55,725 bases of DNA from Kordiimonadaceae bacterium (GCA_018675425.1 JABGYD010000044.1:1-55725); one strand, 5' to 3'; positions 46,416 to 55,654 are shown, counted from the stretch's first letter. Notes: generated by a model from the sequence alone, not told the origin. Numbers and translations: made by a program.

Positions 46416-47744
46416 ATGAGCTATAAAATAAATAAAAATAAACACCTGAACGCCTACTGGATGCCATTTACGCCAAATCGAGCGTTCAAAGAAAAACCCC
46501 GCCTTTATAAGAGCGCAAAAGGACTTTATTATCAAACCACAGACGGACGCCAGGTTTTGGATGCCATTTCAGGTTTATGGTGTTCAAACCTTGGCCATTG
46601 TCACCCAAAAATTACTGAAGCCATTCAAAAACAAGCGGCTAAACTTGATTACTCAACTGCATTTAATTTTGGTCATGAGGACGCTTTCCAGTTAGCCAAT
46701 ATTCTAGTTGATCAATTTCCTAAGTCATTAGGACACGTTTTTTTTACAAACTCCGGCTCAGAGGCAGTTGATACGGCACTTAAAATAGCCCTCGCATATC
46801 ATCAGGTGAATGGCGAAAAGTCGAGGACACGTCTGATCGGTCGAGTTAAGGGCTATCATGGCGTTGGTTTTGGCGGTGTTTCTGTCGGTGGAATGTCAAA
46901 TAACCGTAAATATTTTGGAAATCTCCTCAGTGATGTAGATCATTTACCGTTCCCATATAATGAAAACGAAAATGCCTTTACTCGAGGCGAACCCGAAGAA
47001 AACCCAATGCATTATCTCAATGAACTTGAGCAAATAATTAAAACTCACGGTGCTAAAACAATCGCCGGTGTTATCGTTGAACCAGTGATTGGCTCTGCGG
47101 GTATGTTTGTTCCTCCCAAAGGTTATCTTAAAAAGCTTCGTCAAATTACAAAAAAACACGGAATTCTTCTTATATTTGATGAAGTAATTACCGCGTTTGG
47201 TCGGCTGGGCACCGCTAACGCTGCCACATATTTTGATGTTATACCCGATATGTGTACTATTGCAAAAGGCTTGAATAATGGAGCAGTACCTATGGGCGCT
47301 GTGGTTGTATCAAAGCAAATATATGATTGCTTCATTGATGGAACAAAAGAAGGAGTAGAATTGTTTCACGGCTATACTTATTCAGCCCACCCGCTAGCCG
47401 TTGCCTCTGGGCTCGCTTCTCAAAAAATCTACAAAGAAGAGAGTATTTATGATCGGGTAAAAAACAATGTTAAGTATTTTGAAGATGGTATGCACAATTT
47501 AATGGATAGCCCACACATAACCGACATTAGAAATATTGGCCTGGCAGGTGGTTTGACCATTGCCTGCCGTGATAATAAGGTTGGTGCCCGAGCTTATGAT
47601 TTGTTTCTCAAAGCATATGAACTTGGCATTGGAATTCGAGCTAATGGTGATACAATAGTCATTGCACCTATCTTGACGAGTTCAAAAAAAGAATTGGATC
47701 CAATTTTTGATATCCTTGAACAGGCATTAAAAAAAATTAAATAA
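46416..47744 (+). CDS. Class III aminotransferase, omega-amino acid:pyruvate type
   Basis: PLP enzyme moving the amino group of beta-alanine or another omega-amino acid or amine to pyruvate. The 442-residue protein has AYWMPFTPNRAFKEKPRL and DGRQVLDAISGLWCSNLGHCHP, typical of beta-alanine:pyruvate transaminases, the cofactor Asp in LIFDEVITAFGRLG, and the Schiff-base Lys in CTIAKGLNNGAVPMGAV. It starts after GGGAAGAGGG and is 27 bases from mmsA, whose product oxidises the malonate semialdehyde that beta-alanine deamination gives. Confidence 0.9.
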   Translation: MSYKINKNKHLNAYWMPFTPNRAFKEKPRLYKSAKGLYYQTTDGRQVLDAISGLWCSNLGHCHPKITEAIQKQAAKLDYSTAFNFGHEDAFQLANILVDQFPKSLGHVFFTNSGSEAVDTALKIALAYHQVNGEKSRTRLIGRVKGYHGVGFGGVSVGGMSNNRKYFGNLLSDVDHLPFPYNENENAFTRGEPEENPMHYLNELEQIIKTHGAKTIAGVIVEPVIGSAGMFVPPKGYLKKLRQITKKHGILLIFDEVITAFGRLGTANAATYFDVIPDMCTIAKGLNNGAVPMGAVVVSKQIYDCFIDGTKEGVELFHGYTYSAHPLAVASGLASQKIYKEESIYDRVKNNVKYFEDGMHNLMDSPHITDIRNIGLAGGLTIACRDNKVGARAYDLFLKAYELGIGIRANGDTIVIAPILTSSKKELDPIFDILEQALKKIK

Positions 47745-47771
47745 CTTCCTTAATTTTAAAGAGAATAAAAT

Positions 47772-49271
47772 ATGTATAAGATAGATCATTATATTGGCGG
47801 TCAAACTGTAGGGGCAACGAGTGATCGTACTGCTCCAATTTATGATCCATCAAACGGCACCGTACAAGGTGAAGTTGGACTTGCTTGCAAGATAGATATT
47901 AATCTTGCTGTTACTGTTGCTAGTGAAGCCTTCGAAACATGGTCCGACGTCGGACTTATGAAGCGTGTTTCAATAATGTTCAAATTTCGAGAGTTACTTG
48001 AAAAAAATCGTGACGAACTTTGCAGGCATGTAGTAAAAGAGCATGGTAAAGTTTGGGATGACGCCATGGGTGAAATTACACGCGGTATTGAAATTGTTGA
48101 AAATGCCTGCGGCATCCCTGAAATGTTAAAAGGTGATTATTCACAGCAAGTAGGCGACGGTATAGATGTTTATAGCACCCGGCAGGCACTCGGGGTTGTT
48201 TGCTCAATTACACCCTTTAATTTTCCAGCTATGGTGCCTCTATGGACCATTCCACTAGCAATCGCCTGTGGTAATACATTTATTTTAAAACCTTCAGAAC
48301 GTGACCCATCATGTGCTAATGTGATGGCACGCTTATTTTCTGAAGCCGGTCTTCCAGACGGTGTTTTTAATGTAGTCCATGGTGATAAAGTTGCTGTTGA
48401 TTGTATACTCGAGCATGAAGGTATAGAAGCAGTAAGCTTCGTAGGCTCAACACCGGTAGCTGAATATATTTACCATCTGGGAACTGCCAATAATAAGCGG
48501 GTACAAGCTCTTGGTGGTGCTAAAAATCATGCAATTATTATGCCAGACGCCGATATTGACCAAGCTGTTGATGCAATGATAGGTGCAGCATTTGGATCAG
48601 CCGGTGAACGCTGTATGGCCCTATCTGTCGCAGTGGTTGTTGGAAACGACATTGCAGATGAAATGATTAATAAAATCAAATACCAAGCAATAAATATTAA
48701 AGTCGGGTGCGGCATGGTAACGGACAATGAAATGGGTCCCCTCATTACTAAAGAGCATTGTGATCGCGTAAAGAGACTTATTTCAGAGGGTCAAGGACAA
48801 GGTGCAAAAGTAGTTCTTGATGGGCGTGAATTTGAAGGCCCCAAGGGTAATAAAAATGGATATTTTTGTGGCCCAACTATCTTGGATAATGTGACAAAAG
48901 ATATGTCTGTATATAAAGAGGAAATTTTTGGTCCAGTCTTAGTAGTTGTGCGCGTAGAGAGTTACGACGAAGCAGTAAAACTTGTTCAGAACCATGAGTA
49001 TGGAAACGGCACATGTATTTTTACCCGCGACGGAGATATTGCTCGTAATTTCACTCGAAAAATAAAAGTGGGTATGGTTGGCGTTAATGTACCCCTTCCT
49101 GTACCGCTTGCTTTTCATAGTTTTGGTGGTTGGAAAAGGTCGATATTTGGTGATCATCATATGTATGGACCCGAAGGAGTTCGTTTCTGGACAAAAATTA
49201 AAACTGTGACCTCACGCTGGCCAACTAGCATTATGGCTGGTGCCAACTTAAGTTTCCCATCAAGCGATTGA
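47772..49271 (+). CDS. mmsA: CoA-acylating methylmalonate/malonate semialdehyde dehydrogenase
   Basis: Converts malonate or methylmalonate semialdehyde to acetyl-CoA or propionyl-CoA with NAD and loss of CO2. The 499-residue protein has SITPFNFPAMVPLWTIPLA, FVGSTPVAEYIY, LGGAKNHAIIMPDAD, the catalytic Cys in GSAGERCMALSVAV (about 285), and FGGWKRSIFGDHHMYGPEG. These are MmsA/IolA signatures. It couples to the preceding transaminase, and its propionyl-CoA product could feed the methylmalonyl-CoA mutase in the window. Confidence 0.95.
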   Translation: MYKIDHYIGGQTVGATSDRTAPIYDPSNGTVQGEVGLACKIDINLAVTVASEAFETWSDVGLMKRVSIMFKFRELLEKNRDELCRHVVKEHGKVWDDAMGEITRGIEIVENACGIPEMLKGDYSQQVGDGIDVYSTRQALGVVCSITPFNFPAMVPLWTIPLAIACGNTFILKPSERDPSCANVMARLFSEAGLPDGVFNVVHGDKVAVDCILEHEGIEAVSFVGSTPVAEYIYHLGTANNKRVQALGGAKNHAIIMPDADIDQAVDAMIGAAFGSAGERCMALSVAVVVGNDIADEMINKIKYQAINIKVGCGMVTDNEMGPLITKEHCDRVKRLISEGQGQGAKVVLDGREFEGPKGNKNGYFCGPTILDNVTKDMSVYKEEIFGPVLVVVRVESYDEAVKLVQNHEYGNGTCIFTRDGDIARNFTRKIKVGMVGVNVPLPVPLAFHSFGGWKRSIFGDHHMYGPEGVRFWTKIKTVTSRWPTSIMAGANLSFPSSD

Positions 49272-49333
49272 TAATCATGTGCTTGATGTTTTGAAAAAAT
49301 ATATAAATAGAATTTTAAGAAAGATTTATAGTA

Positions 49334-50536
49334 ATGGAAAAACTAGCGCCGCAGAAGAAACGGATTGATGGCAGCACATCAGGTTGGTCACTGGATCGAG
49401 ACTTTTACAAAGATCCTGAAATATTTGAGAAGGAAAAAGAAAAAATCATCTTTGATAATTGGATTTTTGCGGGTCATGTATCCCAAATACCTAATGCTGG
49501 TGATTATTTTTTATTTAACCTACTTGAAGAAAGTATAATTATTATTCGTGGTAATGACATGGAAATTAGAGCCTTTTTTAATGTATGCCGTCATCGTGGC
49601 TCTCATGTATGCTTAGAAAAAACGGGTAATTCAAAACGTTTTATTTGCCCCTACCATGCTTGGACTTATGATATTGAGGGTAGCCTCTTTGCTGCACGAG
49701 GTATGCCAGATAGTTTTGATAAATCCAATCACGGTCTTCACCCATGCGCCATGGACATTATCGAAGGTATGGTTTTTATTAATTTTGGAGATAACCCCGT
49801 ATCATTAGAAAATGTGAAACGTGACCTCGCGGGACCACTCAAAATGTATGATTTTAACAACCTAAAAGTAGCAGCTCACAAGCGCTACCCAATTGACGGT
49901 AACTGGAAAATCACGCTAGAAAATTACCAGGAATGCTATCACTGTGCCCCATCGCACCCCGAATATTCACTAAGTCATACTTTTAAAGTTGAGGATGATA
50001 AATTTGAGGAACTTCAAAAACCAATGCTTTCGCGTATGGAAGCATTGGGTGTGGGAACCCATGAGTACGATTATCAGTTTGACAAACAGCAAGAGGGGCA
50101 AGAAAATTACGCATGCAGCCGGTATGCACTTTTTGAAAAATACAAAACGGGAAGCCAGGATGGTAAACCGTTAGCACCACTTCTCGGAAACTTATTAGGC
50201 TATGATCATGGCGCCCTCGATATAAATATCGGCTCTTTTACCTATTATCTATGCTATAATGATCATATAATTGTCTATGTATTTACCCCTACAGAGCATG
50301 AAAAATCAGCCTGTGACATATATTGGCTTGTGCGTAATGACGCTGAGGAAGGTAAAGATTACGACCTTGATAAGCTAACCTGGCTTTGGAATGCAACAAC
50401 TCTCGCGGATGAGCGCATCATTGTGGATAATCAAAAAGGGGTCAATAGCAAAAAGTATCAATCCGGCCCCCTAGCTATTAAAGAAAAACTTATTGAACGT
50501 TATATTGTTTGGTATTTACACCAATTGGCTAAATAA
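49334..50536 (+). CDS. Rieske non-heme iron oxygenase, quaternary-amine (carnitine/betaine) type
   Basis: Oxygenase alpha subunit. The 400-residue protein has the Rieske cluster ligands C85-x-H87 and C105-x-x-H108, and the catalytic iron site ENYQE200CYH203CAPSH208. The residue that bridges cluster and iron, normally Asp in aromatic dioxygenases, is Glu200 here, as in carnitine oxygenase CntA and glycine-betaine demethylases. So N-demethylation or C-N cleavage of a methylated amine is more likely than ring hydroxylation. No reductase partner lies nearby. It follows mmsA by 62 bases. Confidence 0.88.
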   Translation: MEKLAPQKKRIDGSTSGWSLDRDFYKDPEIFEKEKEKIIFDNWIFAGHVSQIPNAGDYFLFNLLEESIIIIRGNDMEIRAFFNVCRHRGSHVCLEKTGNSKRFICPYHAWTYDIEGSLFAARGMPDSFDKSNHGLHPCAMDIIEGMVFINFGDNPVSLENVKRDLAGPLKMYDFNNLKVAAHKRYPIDGNWKITLENYQECYHCAPSHPEYSLSHTFKVEDDKFEELQKPMLSRMEALGVGTHEYDYQFDKQQEGQENYACSRYALFEKYKTGSQDGKPLAPLLGNLLGYDHGALDINIGSFTYYLCYNDHIIVYVFTPTEHEKSACDIYWLVRNDAEEGKDYDLDKLTWLWNATTLADERIIVDNQKGVNSKKYQSGPLAIKEKLIERYIVWYLHQLAK

Positions 50537-50597
50537 TGACAAAAAGTAAAAAGACGCATAAATTAATGCATAATAATGATTTAGAATAGCGGTATGA

Positions 50598-50969
50598 ATG
50601 ACTAGTTCAACAGAAAAATATTCTATAAAACTGCAGATTATTAACGAAGACCATATTGCTATGGGTCCAGGAAAAGCAGACCTGCTTGAAGCAATTCAGA
50701 AAACAGGCTCTATAGCTGCTGCTGGGAGAGCAATGACAATGAGTTACAAACGTGCCTGGGACCTTGTTGAAATCATGAATATGTGTTTTACAGAACCTCT
50801 AGTTAAGAAATCGAAAGGTGGGATCAAGAAGGGCGGCACAACTTTAACACCACTAGGACTTAAAGTGATTGATCAATATAGAGCCTTAGAAGTAAAATCT
50901 AACGGCGCTATTAAGAAAGAAATGAATACCTTTTTTTCTCTTTTAAAGCATCCCCCCTTAGATAAATAA
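50598..50969 (+). CDS. modE: ModE-type molybdate-responsive regulator (HTH only)
   Basis: Winged-helix DNA-binding protein of the ModE/LysR-like molybdenum regulator family. The 123-residue protein has MGPGKADLLEAIQKTGSIAAAGRAMTMSYKRAWDLV and GGTTLTPLG, which match the ModE N-terminal domain. The C-terminal molybdate-binding Mop domains of E. coli ModE are absent, so sensing must be indirect or of another kind. It lies 60 bases upstream of modA, with an inverted repeat between. Confidence 0.88.
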   Translation: MTSSTEKYSIKLQIINEDHIAMGPGKADLLEAIQKTGSIAAAGRAMTMSYKRAWDLVEIMNMCFTEPLVKKSKGGIKKGGTTLTPLGLKVIDQYRALEVKSNGAIKKEMNTFFSLLKHPPLDK

Positions 50970-50971
50970 AC

Positions 50972-50977
50972 TTGACA
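50972..50977 (+). promoter_or_regulatory. Candidate -35 box of the modABC promoter
   Basis: TTGACA lies 2 bases after the modE stop codon. With standard spacing the -10 region falls inside the inverted repeat at 50994-51025, so bound regulator would block polymerase. The -10 itself is not clear. Confidence 0.4.
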
Positions 50978-50993
50978 GAAACGACTTATTAAT

Positions 50994-51025
50994 TTACCGA
51001 TATATTTATAAAAACATATCGGTAA
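50994..51025. promoter_or_regulatory. Candidate ModE operator upstream of modA
   Basis: TTACCGATAT, 12 bases, ATATCGGTAA: perfect 10-base arms. The CGATAT/ATATCG cores with this symmetry resemble known ModE sites (CGnTATATA-type half-sites). The right arm ends 4 bases before the modA ATG and provides the only weak ribosome site (GGTAA). Confidence 0.75.
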
Positions 51026-51029
51026 ATGT

Positions 51030-51779
51030 ATGAAATTGCTAATATTTATATTTGTATGGCTCAACTTAACGGCCACTCTGAGTGCAAAAGAGTTACGTGT
51101 TGCCGTTGCCACAAACTTTATGGAAGCAGCAAAAGAAATTAGTAAAGCATTCGAAAAAAACACTGAGCATACTACACTCCTTAGTTTTGGCTCGACAGGA
51201 CAGCTTTATACGCAAATTTCTCAGCATGCGCCCTTTGAAGTATTTCTTGCTGCTGATCAGGTACGGCCAAAGAAAACAGTCAAAGAGGATCTTGCAGTTC
51301 AAGGTAGTCGTTTCACCTACGCTAGTGGGAAAATTGTCTTATTCAGCCTCAACCAAACGCTGATCAACCCCAAAATTACCCTTGAGCAGGGAAATTTTAC
51401 TAAAATAGCAATCGCTAATCCTATTACCGCACCATACGGCATTGCCGCTATTCAGGTGATGAAAAATCTAAAACTATACAAATATCTAAAAAGTAAAATT
51501 GTTTATGGAAACAATATTGCACAGACATATCAATTCGTTCATACAGAAAATGCAGAACTTGGTTTCATAGCTTTGTCTCAAACTATAAAATCATCGGTAG
51601 GCTCACATTGGGTTGTCCCAAAAGAACTCTACTCAAATATTTATCAGGATGCCGTACTATTAAAGCAGGGCATCAATAATCCAGCCGCATACGAATTTCT
51701 TGAATTTCTAAAAGGGCCAGAAGCAACGAATATAATAGCTCAATATGGTTATGGTATCAGCAGCGATGAGAAAATATAA
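51030..51779 (+). CDS. modA: ModA, periplasmic molybdate-binding protein
   Basis: Solute-binding protein of the molybdate/tungstate ABC importer. The 249-residue product has a signal peptide (to about LSA, 17-19), [45 protein letters not shown] and [18 protein letters not shown], all ModA signatures. The stop overlaps the modB start by one base (TAATG). Confidence 0.94.
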   Translation: MKLLIFIFVWLNLTATLSAKELRVAVATNFMEAAKEISKAFEKNTEHTTLLSFGSTGQLYTQISQHAPFEVFLAADQVRPKKTVKEDLAVQGSRFTYASGKIVLFSLNQTLINPKITLEQGNFTKIAIANPITAPYGIAAIQVMKNLKLYKYLKSKIVYGNNIAQTYQFVHTENAELGFIALSQTIKSSVGSHWVVPKELYSNIYQDAVLLKQGINNPAAYEFLEFLKGPEATNIIAQYGYGISSDEKI

Positions 51780-52462
51780 TGCCTGAATATGCTGATTTAT
51801 GGTCACCCATCCGCCTGACACTAGAATTAGCAGGTATTACTACAATTATCCTACTTCTCATTGGCACCCCGATTGCGTGGTGGCTCTCACGTTCTAACTC
51901 GAAATGGAAAGATATTATTGCTGTCATTGTTACCCTTCCACTTGTACTACCACCAACAGTTATTGGTTTTTATTTACTTATAGCACTCGGTCCACAAGGT
52001 CCAGGTGGATGGATTGCTTCTATTTTTGGTGGCCGCTCTCTTGCCTTCACCTTTGAAGGACTAGTGGTTGGGTCCGTGATCTATTCACTACCCTTTGTGG
52101 TCCAGCCAATCCGCAACTCTTTTGATGCCATGGGTTCTCGGCCACTTGAAGTAGCAGCAACCCTTGGGGCATCGCCTTGGAATGCATTTTGGACCGTTGC
52201 AGTTCCGCTAGCAAGGCCAGGTTTTTTGACTGGAACGATCCTTGGCTTTACACATACTATTGGTGAATTTGGTGTCGTCCTCATGATCGGTGGCAACATT
52301 ATGGGTGAAACTAAAGTACTTTCAATCGCTATTTATGATTATGTAGAAACCTTATATTGGACCCCTGCACACATTCTTTCCGCTGGAATGCTTCTCTTTT
52401 CCTTCGTTATTATCTTTTCCATGATGAAAATGGAACGATATTTTCGGCAAACAGGAAAATGA
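51779..52462 (+). CDS. modB: ModB, molybdate ABC transporter permease
   Basis: Inner-membrane permease. The 227-residue protein has five membrane segments, starts [20 protein letters not shown], and has [17 protein letters not shown] and the cytoplasmic coupling loop [25 protein letters not shown], then [16 protein letters not shown]. It overlaps modA by 1 and modC by 4 bases. Confidence 0.96.
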   Translation: MPEYADLWSPIRLTLELAGITTIILLLIGTPIAWWLSRSNSKWKDIIAVIVTLPLVLPPTVIGFYLLIALGPQGPGGWIASIFGGRSLAFTFEGLVVGSVIYSLPFVVQPIRNSFDAMGSRPLEVAATLGASPWNAFWTVAVPLARPGFLTGTILGFTHTIGEFGVVLMIGGNIMGETKVLSIAIYDYVETLYWTPAHILSAGMLLFSFVIIFSMMKMERYFRQTGK

Positions 52463-53292
52463 GTGGAGTTAAAAACATAAAGGCATCCTTCAACGGCAGC
52501 ATAGACAACTTCAATTTAGATGTTAAATTTACTATGCCTATTGAAGGTATTACGGCTCTTTTTGGTCCATCTGGATGTGGAAAAACAACTATTCTTCGCT
52601 GCCTTGCAGGACTTAATAAATTACCTGGATATTTATTTTTTGGAGATGAAGTTTGGCAAAACGAAAACCAATTCATAAATGCACACGAAAGATCAATTGG
52701 CTATGTCTTTCAAGAAGCAAACCTATTTCCCCATTTATCGGTTCGTAAAAATCTCAACTATGGAGCGCAAAGAGCAAAAGCACATTACTTAAAAGAAAGG
52801 TTTCATTTTAACGATGTTGTTGAACTCCTCGGCATACAACACCTTCTTGAAAGGAATACAGTTTCTCTTTCTGGTGGCGAGAGACAACGCATTGCCATTG
52901 GGCGAGCCATTCTCGCACAACCAAAATTTTTGCTCATGGATGAGCCTCTTTCAGCGCTTGATAAGGTGTCTAAGAGGAATATCTTTTTTTGTTTCGAAAA
53001 GCTACAACGGGAGTTCAAACTTCCTATTCTTTACGTCAGTCACGATATAGATGAGGTTGCCAAGCTCTCTGGTCATATTATTGCGCTTGATAATGGTAAA
53101 AAAATTACTGAAGGGCCTGCAACAGATGTTTTGGCTCAATTAAAACTTAGCACTTCTTTAAGTGCGCGTATTATAGGCCATGATCTCGAGAAAAAACTCA
53201 CTTGGGTCCAATATAAGGAGCAAACACTTAGTATTCCACTTCAAGATAATCCAATAGGTGCTCTACTGAAAATCGATTTTCAAAGTTACTAA
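52459..53292 (+). CDS. modC: ModC, molybdate ABC transporter ATPase (short form)
   Basis: Drives molybdate import. The ATG at 52459 overlaps the modB stop (ATGA) and gives 277 residues; an upstream in-frame start inside modB is not credible. It has Walker [10 protein letters not shown] (36-44), Q-loop [12 protein letters not shown], signature LSGGERQR (138-145), Walker [14 protein letters not shown]. coli ModC has about 350 residues with a C-terminal Mop domain; here only about 55 residues follow the ATPase core, so a full Mop domain is missing. Confidence 0.93.
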   Translation: MSGVKNIKASFNGSIDNFNLDVKFTMPIEGITALFGPSGCGKTTILRCLAGLNKLPGYLFFGDEVWQNENQFINAHERSIGYVFQEANLFPHLSVRKNLNYGAQRAKAHYLKERFHFNDVVELLGIQHLLERNTVSLSGGERQRIAIGRAILAQPKFLLMDEPLSALDKVSKRNIFFCFEKLQREFKLPILYVSHDIDEVAKLSGHIIALDNGKKITEGPATDVLAQLKLSTSLSARIIGHDLEKKLTWVQYKEQTLSIPLQDNPIGALLKIDFQSY

Positions 53293-53405
53293 ATAGAAAT
53301 TCTTAGATTAGTAAATATAGTCTGTATTTCAGTTAATTCGTGGTGTCACTTTCAGAGTTTGATAACATAATTAGTTAGCACTCATTTCCTTAATAAACAC
53401 CTCAT

Positions 53406-53446
53406 AAAAAAGCCAGGATAAGAATTGTTTCTATCCTGGCTTTTAA
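53406..53446. terminator. Bidirectional terminator between modC and the VOC gene
   Basis: AAAAGCCAGGATA, 11-base loop, TATCCTGGCTTTT: a perfect 13-pair stem with A-run before and T-run after, serving both converging genes. Confidence 0.92.
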
Positions 53447-53458
53447 CCCCTAATATTC

Positions 53459-53842
53459 TTATTCATCAGCAAAACAATAAGCACAAATTTTATGGCCATC
53501 CGGATCACGAAGATATGAAGCATAGGCAGTTGGTGAAAAATTACGGGACCCAGGGGCTCCCTCGCATGTTCCACCTGCTGCGAGACCTGCTTCATGAAAT
53601 TTATGAACTGCATCACGGGTTTCTGCCTTAAATCCTATGGTCTCACCATTTCCAACGGTTGCTGGGTTTCCGTCCATCGGCGTAAGGATGATAAAGTCAG
53701 GATTATCAATTCCATATAAAGTTGCCATTTCACCAAGTTCACCGAGATTATTAACCCCCAATGCACCAAGGGCCGCATCATAAAATTTTGCAGATTTAAT
53801 TCGGTCACTTGAGCCAACGCAGACATGATTAAGTATACTCAT
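53459..53842 (-). CDS. VOC-superfamily (glyoxalase/bleomycin resistance-like) protein
   Basis: Small metal-dependent-fold protein of unknown substrate. The 127-residue product has LNHVCVGSSDRIKSAKFYDAAL, GETIGFKAETRDAVHKFHEAGLAAGG, and YASYLRDPDGHKICAYC, the last carrying a usual metal or substrate residue of the family. This subtype is often annotated as a lactoylglutathione lyase-like protein, but it does not match true glyoxalase I well enough to claim that reaction. Confidence 0.88.
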   Translation of the reverse strand: MSILNHVCVGSSDRIKSAKFYDAALGALGVNNLGELGEMATLYGIDNPDFIILTPMDGNPATVGNGETIGFKAETRDAVHKFHEAGLAAGGTCEGAPGSRNFSPTAYASYLRDPDGHKICAYCFADE

Positions 53843-53993
53843 TTTGTTTTCCTTTATATTTTAGGTTTCAGGTTTAGTAACTCACAATTTTAAAAAATAC
53901 TATGTATTTTGCTCTTTTTGTCCTATAGGTTATTTGTTATGTAATGTAAATTCCTATAAAATTTAATACCACAAGGTGATAAAAAGATAAATA

Positions 53994-54560
53994 ATGAAAA
54001 AGAATTTAACTCAAATATTGATTGCGTTTTTCCTTTTACTCGAGCCAGCTAATCTACTCGCACAAACAGACGACTACAGGGATAAATCAAGTATTGACGA
54101 AGCCTTTAAGTTAGAACTTGAAGCACTAGGTTTTGAGAATGGTGAGTACCCCAAAACTAAAAGTAATTATGGTTATCAAGTCACTGATAATTTTATACAT
54201 ATTCCCACTGCCTCCGCACTTGCACCCGATGGGTCAATTCAAAAAGGGCATGTGCCAAATATCGCCAGCCAAAACGAAGCTATACATGCATCTTCTCTAG
54301 CCTGCGCAGCGGCAATTAACTTACTTAAAGATGCTGCCAATGGCGACTTAAGCCGCATTCGTAAAGTTGCTAACATTAGATATAGGACTTTAACCGTACC
54401 CGAATATTTTAATTATGTTCCAACATCTAACGCCTGCTCTGAAATGATGGTGCGTGTACTTGGTAATTCCGCAGGTACTCATACCCGGCATGCCGAAGGC
54501 CTTGCTACTTCAGACGACAACCAGACTTTTCAAATTGAACTGATGGCTTATTTAAAATGA
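53994..54560 (+). CDS. Exported RidA-like (YjgF/chorismate-mutase-like fold) protein 1
   Basis: The 188-residue product has a signal peptide (cleavage near LLAQ, residue 24) and a mature domain that starts LELEALGFENGEYP and contains ASALAPDGSIQKGHVPN, EAIHASSLACAAAINLLKDAANGDLSRIRKV and HTRHAEGLATSDD. This is the pattern of the YjgF_YER057c_UK114-like_1 group. Cytosolic RidA deaminates reactive enamines; the role of exported relatives is unknown. The start of the next gene overlaps its stop by 4 bases. Confidence 0.75.
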   Translation: MKKNLTQILIAFFLLLEPANLLAQTDDYRDKSSIDEAFKLELEALGFENGEYPKTKSNYGYQVTDNFIHIPTASALAPDGSIQKGHVPNIASQNEAIHASSLACAAAINLLKDAANGDLSRIRKVANIRYRTLTVPEYFNYVPTSNACSEMMVRVLGNSAGTHTRHAEGLATSDDNQTFQIELMAYLK

Positions 54561-55117
54561 TGAAAAAATTAATATCTATTGCATTAATAGTCTTTATCTC
54601 TTCATGCGCTAAGCAGGAAGTTATGGAAACAGAAGATACCATCGGTGCCCGATTAGAAATTGAACTAACGCGTCTTGGTTTTAAAGACGGCATGCCCGAA
54701 CTACCGCCCGTCTTTGGCCCTTACCTTCCCTTTCTGACAGTGGATAAGGAAATATATATTACTGCCTCCGCAGCTTTTACACCAGAAGGCACTTGGATCA
54801 CTGGCCTCGTAACAAATGAAACTGATCCGAAACATGTCCTATATGCCGCTGAACTAAGTGTTATACAGGCAATCAACCGTGTCCGCCTTGCAGCGGGTGG
54901 AGATTTAAATAATGTTGCAAAGCTTCACCATGTGAATGTCATGACCACGGCACCAAATGATTATCCACATACAGAGATGATTGCCCAAGCTACATCCGAC
55001 ATGATCATCAGAATCTTAGGGACAGAAATAGGTCAACACTCCAGAGGAATTATAAGAAGCACATCACTGCCCATCAACATGACACACGAAACGGAAATAC
55101 GGGCAGCTTTAAAATAA
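54557..55117 (+). CDS. Exported RidA-like lipoprotein 2
   Basis: Product of 186 residues with a lipobox ISSC (Cys17), then the same fold as its upstream neighbour: LEIELTRLGFKDGMPELPP, ASAAFTPEGTWITGLVTNE, ELSVIQAINRVRLAAGGDLNNVAKLHHV, HTEMIAQATSDMIIRILG, HSRGIIRSTSLP. The last part fits the YjgF-like_1 subfamily more closely than does paralogue 1. The ATGA overlap suggests equal amounts and perhaps a heteromeric trimer of one soluble and one anchored subunit; that is inference. Confidence 0.8.
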   Translation: MMKKLISIALIVFISSCAKQEVMETEDTIGARLEIELTRLGFKDGMPELPPVFGPYLPFLTVDKEIYITASAAFTPEGTWITGLVTNETDPKHVLYAAELSVIQAINRVRLAAGGDLNNVAKLHHVNVMTTAPNDYPHTEMIAQATSDMIIRILGTEIGQHSRGIIRSTSLPINMTHETEIRAALK

Positions 55118-55201
55118 TGCTGGCCCACCAGACTAAGTTGGCCAAACTAAGGAATGCATTTAATGAGCTGCAGCGATTTTATGCATTAATCTTATTAGCA
55201 C

Positions 55202-55459
55202 TCAAGGTGGTGAAATCTGGTCTAGCGAATAAGCTGGTATGAGCCAGTTATCGCCACTTGCATCTAACATGCCACCCATTTGCTCTGTCACCACACGGTC
55301 GATAACCTGGATGCCGCGGTCGCCCATCAATGGAAAAGTATCTTCGCCGATTTGATTAGGGGTGCGATCAGGAAAATTGCGTCTGGTGCGGGTGATCCGA
55401 TATGCCTCTGATAGCGAAGGCTGTCCAAAGACGCTTTCTATACCCTCCTTACCCAGCAT
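55202..55459 (-). pseudogene. Unrecognised GC-richer open frame, probably a 5'-truncated gene remnant
   Basis: An 85-codon frame from the ATG at 55459; it is open and coding-like further upstream to 55537 (…NPHKNPTATWGGLLGF before the Met). Base composition is near half G+C, clearly above the neighbouring 35-40 percent. The product (SLSEAYRITRTRRNFPDRT, GDRGIQVIDRVVTEQMGGML, ASGDNWLIPAYSL) is hydrophilic and I recognise no family. The open extension without a start suggests that the beginning has been lost. Confidence 0.4.
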
Positions 55460-55654
55460 AAATCCTAGTAGTCCACCCCAAGTGGCAGTCGGATTTTTGT
55501 GTGGATTGGTTTTTTTATAAATAAATTTTATGAAATTTCAATATATTATATATTTAAAAAATAAATATATATCTTAAATATAATTCGCTTTTCAAATAAG
55601 GTACCTAAGATAATATATTTTCAGATTAAATTAAAAATAAATTGAAGAGAAACG

